A stretch of 64,000 nt of DNA from Ignelater luminosus (Eukaryota; Arthropoda; Insecta; Coleoptera; Elateridae). Under the pieces are notes generated by a model that saw only the letters and a list, made by a program, of their open reading frames with translations, had not been told where the DNA came from and did not search any database. A program made the translations under genes and the position numbers. How positions within the stretch are numbered: position 1 is the stretch's first letter; each line of letters opens with the position of its first letter. The stretch lies in the NCBI GenBank assembly GCA_011009095.1, contig VTPC01006039.1, positions 76,737 through 140,736 of the forward strand, given 5' to 3'. This document shows, piece after piece, positions 58,640-64,000 of this stretch.

Positions 58640-61170
58640 CAGAAAAAAGTTGTGTAGTTTGAAAGTTCAATATTATTGGTGCTTTTGTTCCTTCAGAACC
58701 TTTAAGACGGTAGCTAGCTAGCAAGCAGGTAAATTTTAATATACTTATATATACTGTTGAGCTCAATTATTAGCCATTGCTGTTGTCCTGTTGTAGCACA
58801 AAACCTGACGAGGTAAGATGGATGACGAACTTCAACTACAAGCTACTGTAGAGCAAAATTCAATCATTGGTTATCGTAGACGACTAGGTGAAGGCAGAAG
58901 CAAGAAATTCCGAGTCGGTTAAATTAGATAAAAAGTTGCCTAGCTTAGAACTTCACTTATTGGCGTTCTTGTTCCTCCACAGATGCTAAAGAAGTAAAAC
59001 GATTAGGCGTTCTTGTACTTACAGCAAAAACCTGCCGCAACATTTCTCCGCATTCCGGTTCCACCTTGAAATACTTCATTTAAGTTTAATCGAATCTAAC
59101 TAACTAGAAAGGAGATTTTTATAATGCATGATACTCAATATTTTAGTTACCCTTGGTGGTCTAGTGAAGGGTAAAGCTCGATCATTTACTATTTTAGGTG
59201 ACAAGTTGTTCGTTTGGTCATTGTAGGTGACCATGTAAATATTGGATTCTGCTGTTAGACACAGTAGTGACCCGAAGGTAATCCGAAAAGAGAAGCTCGC
59301 TATTGTTTTTTTACCATTTTCTTATTTTAAACGCGTCAACATCGGTCGAGCACGAATGATCTAGACCGAGGGGCCGACACGGAATGGAACTTTTTTGTTG
59401 ATGTTTATTTGCACTCGTCCGTGCTCGTGATGCTGTCAACACCGACATTTTCGAATTTGATCGCAGATGTTGATTTGTGTACGTTCGCACTCGTTCGCTT
59501 GGTGTGTACATAGCTTTAGATCCAGCAGGTGGCTAGATGGAGGGCAAATTCCGGCAGGAGGCTGGTGGAAAGAGTTGCGCACTAATCAATTAAATTTCTT
59601 TAATCGATTGATGAACTAACAATTGAGATTAAAAATTTAATCGCCAAGAATAATCGTGATTAACACTAATTGACAAACACGATTGAGCATTAAATTGTTA
59701 ATTGCACAAAATGATTAAAACTAATCGTTAATCGTACAAAACCAACTAATGATTGAAGTAAGACCTGAAGGTATTGGAAATTGCTAATCCTTAATACAAC
59801 TTGAGAAACTTGTCATGCATTTAGCATTTTTTTCCCTATTTATTAGTAGTTACTGTAGGTTATGAAAAAAAAGGATTAAAGTAACTTAAACAATGGCCGA
59901 CGCTTACAATCTATGTACAGTTACCCTGACCGTTAATCATTTTTATCATTAATAGATTAGTTCTTGTAGTTAATTTAGCCGCTTGTATCAACGATTAATG
60001 AATTGTAGACCAAAAAAAAAACGATACTGTGCTATTGGTTTTTGATCACCAATCAATTTTGATGACAATCAACATTGTTGATAGCTTAATACGATCAATT
60101 AGTCTAGTGAGTCAGATTACTTTAATCGTTAACCATTTCAAGCAATTTATTTTTAATCGTTAACTATTCATGTGATTAATTTAATTGTGAACCGTTGCGC
60201 ACGATGATCTTTCACGACCAATTCAATCTAATTGTTTCCTACGATTAATAGCTAAGTTAATCGTTTCATGCGATTGACGATTAATTTACCAGCAAATCGT
60301 TCACGATGACCAAGAACTAAATTTTACTCATAATCGTTAATCGTTAGTCTAACTAAAATGTGTTCAACACTGTTGGTAGAGAGCGAAGTAGTCACATCAT
60401 AGGTGGTTAGATGGAGGCCAGAGCCCGAACATTGCCACCGTAAGGCACAAGATAAAGAAATGTAAACAAGGAGTAGGCGTATACAGAATGTTTTTTAAGC
60501 CCGACCAAATTTTCTCACATTTTCCTAGGATAGCTTCTTTTAAGATTTAGGATATCAATTTGCTTATCAACTAATCACGTTCTATTCAGAACTGGGAGGA
60601 GAGAACCAACTGCTGCTTACCTAATAACTTCTTGAGATACAATTATGACCAAAACAATATTTACCATATGGTGACTAAGCCGACTGAATTAAAAATTGCT
60701 GTGATTTCTGTAGAAACAGGAATTTTTCGTTTTGCGAATTTTGATTTTTGCCAAGGTGGAAAAAACGCAATTTAAATTTATTCCCTGAACGCAATAAAAA
60801 CCAGAAGCTGTTTGGGAAAAAAGACATCTGGTAACTCTAACCGCTGCAGGGAGGTAGGTCGGATGGAGAGCGGAACCCAATTGTTAGCCACCGTAAGCGG
60901 TCAAGTGAAGAACAAGTCCGACTCGGTCATTGACTACCGTAGGAAACTAGAGGATGAAGCAAAATATTTAGATTAGCGGTAGTGGCCGATCGGGTGAAGG
61001 GTGAGGCAGGCGGTTAGTTGAAGAGTAAAGCTCGATTACAACAGATGGCATGGTGGAGGGTAGAGTCCGACTGTTAGCTACTGCAGGTAGATAGGTGGAA
61101 AGCGAAGCCTAATCACTGACCACCTTAAGACACTAAATGATGGATAGAATAAGAAATTTAGATCAACGGT
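58640..61170. repeat. Mosaic of diverged short repeats (right block)
   Basis: Units of the same family A as at 26.0 kb, but mainly in the opposite orientation: GGTGGAGGGTAGAGTCCGAC then TGTTAGCTACTGCAGGTAG at about 61050, GGTGGTCTAGTGAAGGGTAA at 59156, GGTGGCTAGATGGAGGGCAA at 59527, GGTGGTTAGATGGAGGCCAG at 60402, GGTCGGATGGAGAGCGGAAC at 60857. A second repeat pairs about 58622-58715 with 58900-58990 (both ...TTAAAT.AGA.AAAAAGTTG.., TATTGGTGCTTTTGTTCCTT versus TATTGGCGTTCTTGTTCCTC). GC content exceeds the surroundings. No coding capacity. Confidence 0.6.
59585..60345. repeat. Cluster of TAATCG/CGATTA words
   Basis: I count 13 exact TAATCG or CGATTA words: 59601, 59638, 59651, 59722, 59729, 59992, 60123, 60153, 60242, 60258, 60278, 60331 and 60338, plus many one-off variants. 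Two places read TAATCGTTAATCG. It may be a decayed minisatellite or a homotypic cluster of homeodomain-type sites. Confidence 0.55.
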
Positions 61171-62230
61171 AGACGTGTACAGATCTAAAAGGAAACCAAG
61201 ACGTAAATAATCATAGAATAATAATAAAAACTGTATACCAGAAGTTCTGAAAAGGTATACATGCTGGTTGGTACATCAACTTGTAACTATAGAAATTTGT
61301 AACTGTATGAGCAGGCATTTCTCAGAGTTAAGGTTGTAAGGAGTGACTAATTACTAAGATCTGAATAATTGCAAAACAGTAACCACATTTATTAGGAATG
61401 AATCACAAGAAGTCCATATTCCGGGCCGTTACCAAAAGCGTGGTAATACTATTAGCACGGAAACAAAAGAATAATTATAAAATTAATTATAGAATCAATG
61501 AAAAGGGTAACGGGAAATCAAAACTTTCAACATATGGAGCGGATTTATTACTTATTAGATTCACTTTTTGGACTTTTGGAATGAATGCGGAATTTTACTA
61601 CTGCAACTTCTAATGGGCACCTCCAAGGGTTCATAAAATCTGGTACGAAGTATTTAATATTTCATACAGTGTTATGGTTAACCATTGCATCAGCAAAGAG
61701 TTCAACTTTAACATATTCAATTTGTCTTGGTTTTCCTTACAAAAAGGAAATTAAACTTCTTTTTGGACACTTTTGATTAGGTTAGGTCAAGTTACGCTGA
61801 ATATTGGAAGCTGTTAGTAAAAGTCACTTAAAATATTGGGAAGATGGAAAACTACGGAACAATACTCAAATATTCTTTGTCGCGACGTGTATTATATTGT
61901 AGCACTTTGTCCTTTCCATTCTGAATAACCTTTACAATCTTTTTTATTGTAATTTTATTAATGGAAGAAAACCAATCTTTATTAAAGTAATGGCAATTGT
62001 TGGGATACGGATTCATGTAGTTAAATTTTCCATTTACGTGTAAAAACAAAAAAACAAACACATTTTAGTGGTTTTTCCATTGTTATTTATATTTTAGAAC
62101 AATTTAAAAGCTATCTCTGTACAATTTCTGCTCGTCTTGTTATACGATACGTCTGTTGTATAAAACAGAAGAGAGCGCAACTTGAAAGTTTTTGTTTTAT
62201 GGTTGTGGGATGTACAAAATAACAGAAACT
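61171..62230. other. AT-rich stretch
   Basis: No gene. GATTAGGTTAGGTCAAG at about 61777 is a tiny TTAGG-type remnant. Confidence 0.5.
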
Positions 62231-62236
62231 TATCTC

Positions 62237-63412
62237 GTCTAGACAGACACACAAATGGTTGTGTGATTGTATAAAATTAATATTACAGCCAAGTATAAGT
62301 TATATATTATGTGTGATAGCGAGAAGTGTGTCATCGAGGTAGCTGTAGGTCACACCGTCTGGCCGTCGCTCCAGTGGCCCAGACTTATTGATTGAGGTAG
62401 TCTGTCCCGTTCTTGTCTATATGGAAGCGCCATTACACGTCTGGATCGCCTTTTTTAAACAACACTTTTATTTCAAATCGCTTTTTAATCCAGCACATTG
62501 CGTCACGTGCAAAATGCTTTTCTAGGGGCTGTACTTCTAACGCGTACACTGTATGCATATATGCAAAAGATTGCAATGTTGCACAGATACAAAAGTAGTG
62601 CTTCTATTTGCTTTTTATTCAGGTGACGTACTTAAATGACGTACTGCTGCTGTGTCGCAAGCAATTTTGCAGGATGCACGTTAGAAAGTTGAAAGGAAAT
62701 TCACCTGGATAAACAAGTAATATAAAGCCAGACAGGTCCCAGGAAGCAGACTAGGGTATAGACAATAAATTTGCTAGGTAATGTCTAACATTTATCCTTG
62801 CACAGTTAAAAAACTCATATAATGAAGAAATATTAAAATGGTGCTGGATTCTCATTTTATGGAAATGAATATTTTTGCAAGTAAAAATGAGTTTACACCA
62901 AATCGACCTTTCGTCACATCAGTGCGTATGTTCTCATTATCTTTAAATAAACAATGAGTGGGTACTTTGTTTAGGAAGTAATCACTAAGATTAGTATCCT
63001 CCATTGCAATTTGCAATAAAAAAAAACTGAACCACACCATTACCAACTCAAGCTTTTCTAATACCAGGTAATTTCGAGAATTAAATTTAAAAATGATTCA
63101 TTAAAAAATTATATCCTTTAATATTTATTAAGGTATAAAATGGAGGAGGGTAACACACATTGTCCTGCACCTGTGTATGTGTATGTGCATATGTATGAGT
63201 GGGGCGGTTTCAAGTAAAAGCAAAAGAGAAACTTGAATCCTGTATAACGTCTAGACAAAACATAAGCTGCAGCTTGCACTAAATAACCCGTAATATGATT
63301 AGTCAATAACCATAAAATACATATCAGGAACTAAATAACTTCCTATTTATAATGTGCCGTCTAGACGGCGGGTCGATATCAGAGGGGCGAGGCGAACGCC
63401 GCCGTGACGTCA
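62237..63412. promoter_or_regulatory. Motif-dense region: GTCTAGAC x3, TGACGT x3
   Basis: GTCTAGAC occurs at 62237-62244, 63249-63256 and 63359-63366; the last lies in a 14-bp palindrome GCCGTCTAGACGGC (63356-63369). TGACGTACT occurs at 62624 and 62637, and a full CRE palindrome TGACGTCA at 63405-63412. GC-rich patches lie at about 62330-62420 and 63355-63420. These are Smad-type and CREB/ATF-type sites by word, so a signal-responsive enhancer or promoter is plausible, but this is inference. Confidence 0.35.
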
Positions 63413-64000
63413 GTTGCGTCGTCAATGTGTGCTTTTTTTCTTCTTCAAATCCACGTGAATTTCATTCTATGGGCATTATATTATAGCATAGTATATTATG
63501 GTTTTTTGTTATCTCTTTTTGTAATTAAAAACTTCAAACGCAAAATAACATTTTTGGGAAAACAAAGCGATAGTTTGGATTTGAATGAACTTGAACTTTT
63601 ATATACGTACTATTATTACACTATCGGGTTTTTACTTGCCAAGTAATAATAAACTTTAGTTGGTATAAATTTTAGGCTAATAGTTGTTTCTCTTAAATAC
63701 ACTAGAATGTTTTTGGACAATGTAAATTTTATTATTCTCTAACGTACTATTTCAAACGGTGGTGGGTGGCAAGTGATAGTAGTTATTGTACGTCAGTGCT
63801 GTATTACAGTTAAACCTTCTATCATTACCACATAATGCATTACAGTTAAATTTCTTGTTTACAAATGAATAAAGCATTGGAATCGATCATTTGAGGTTAT
63901 AAACTGCAGAAATTGGATTCATGAGTTTTTCGCTATTTATGGCAATATGGTTTGAATTTTTTTTAAATTAAAGGGTGAAAGACCTTTTGACTTTTCCTTA
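63413..64000. other. AT-rich right edge
   Basis: No gene recognised. An 80-codon open frame (63404-63646) has no domain. Confidence 0.5.

Noticed and set aside
62290..62400. Possible minus-strand exon (frame reading ...GPLERRPDGVTYSYLDD...)
   Set aside because: An acceptor-like AG is present but there is no polypyrimidine tract and no usable donor; the patch is better explained as a GC-rich regulatory segment.
1..64000. CRISPR array, operon, phage or plasmid features
   Set aside because: Composition, splice signals and transposon types are those of an insect nuclear genome; no spacer-regular short repeats or bacterial gene organisation exist.

Overview
This is an AT-rich animal (almost certainly insect) nuclear window. 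No bacterial operons, tRNA, rRNA, CRISPR array or large intact gene can be recognised. The insect assignment rests on two Tc1/mariner relics of insect types, TTAGG-type telomere-like repeats, many old decayed repeats, and one long-intron gene. The species cannot be told from the sequence.

The only cellular gene I can support is on the minus strand. A 149-bp exon (50415-50563) encodes a hydrophobic membrane-spanning segment and the start of a tail. A 225-bp exon (1019-1243) continues in the matching phase. Both have good splice sites, and between them lies an intron of about 49.2 kb that fills most of the window. The rest of the gene (ectodomain upstream, tail end downstream) should lie outside both edges. 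I do not recognise the protein.

Layout: 1-740, 3' part of a mariner transposase missing its first catalytic Asp. 1019-1243, downstream exon. 1244-50414, intron, holding: small GC/CpG-rich islands that may be regulatory (5.47-5.66, 6.53-6.79, 30.42-30.56, 38.91-39.14, 46.15-46.31 kb); foldback or MITE-like elements (9.77-10.12, 10.45-10.62, 40.17-40.31 kb); a perfect 35-bp-stem hairpin (28237-28337); old direct duplications (13.2-14.2 and 31.7-33.3 kb); a GC-richer mosaic of short diverged repeats (25.9-28.1 kb) containing a TE-protein pseudogene; a roughly 16-unit diverged satellite of about 150-bp units (35.9-38.3 kb); and a structurally complete but internally deleted rosa-type mariner with perfect inverted ends (42960-44100). 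50415-50563, upstream exon. 50.6-64 kb, upstream intronic or flanking sequence with a second copy of the 9.77-kb repeat (52.18 kb), a decayed coding-like block (53.05-54.4 kb), an opposite-orientation relative of the 26-kb repeat mosaic (58.6-61.2 kb) with a dense TAATCG cluster inside it, and a terminal region (62.2-63.4 kb) crowded with GTCTAGAC and TGACGT motifs.

No set of genes here works together as a new system. The unusual content is structural: nested repeat arrays in opposite orientations, a perfect hairpin, repeated GTCTAGAC palindromes, and two transposons that each lost a different catalytic residue by internal deletion.
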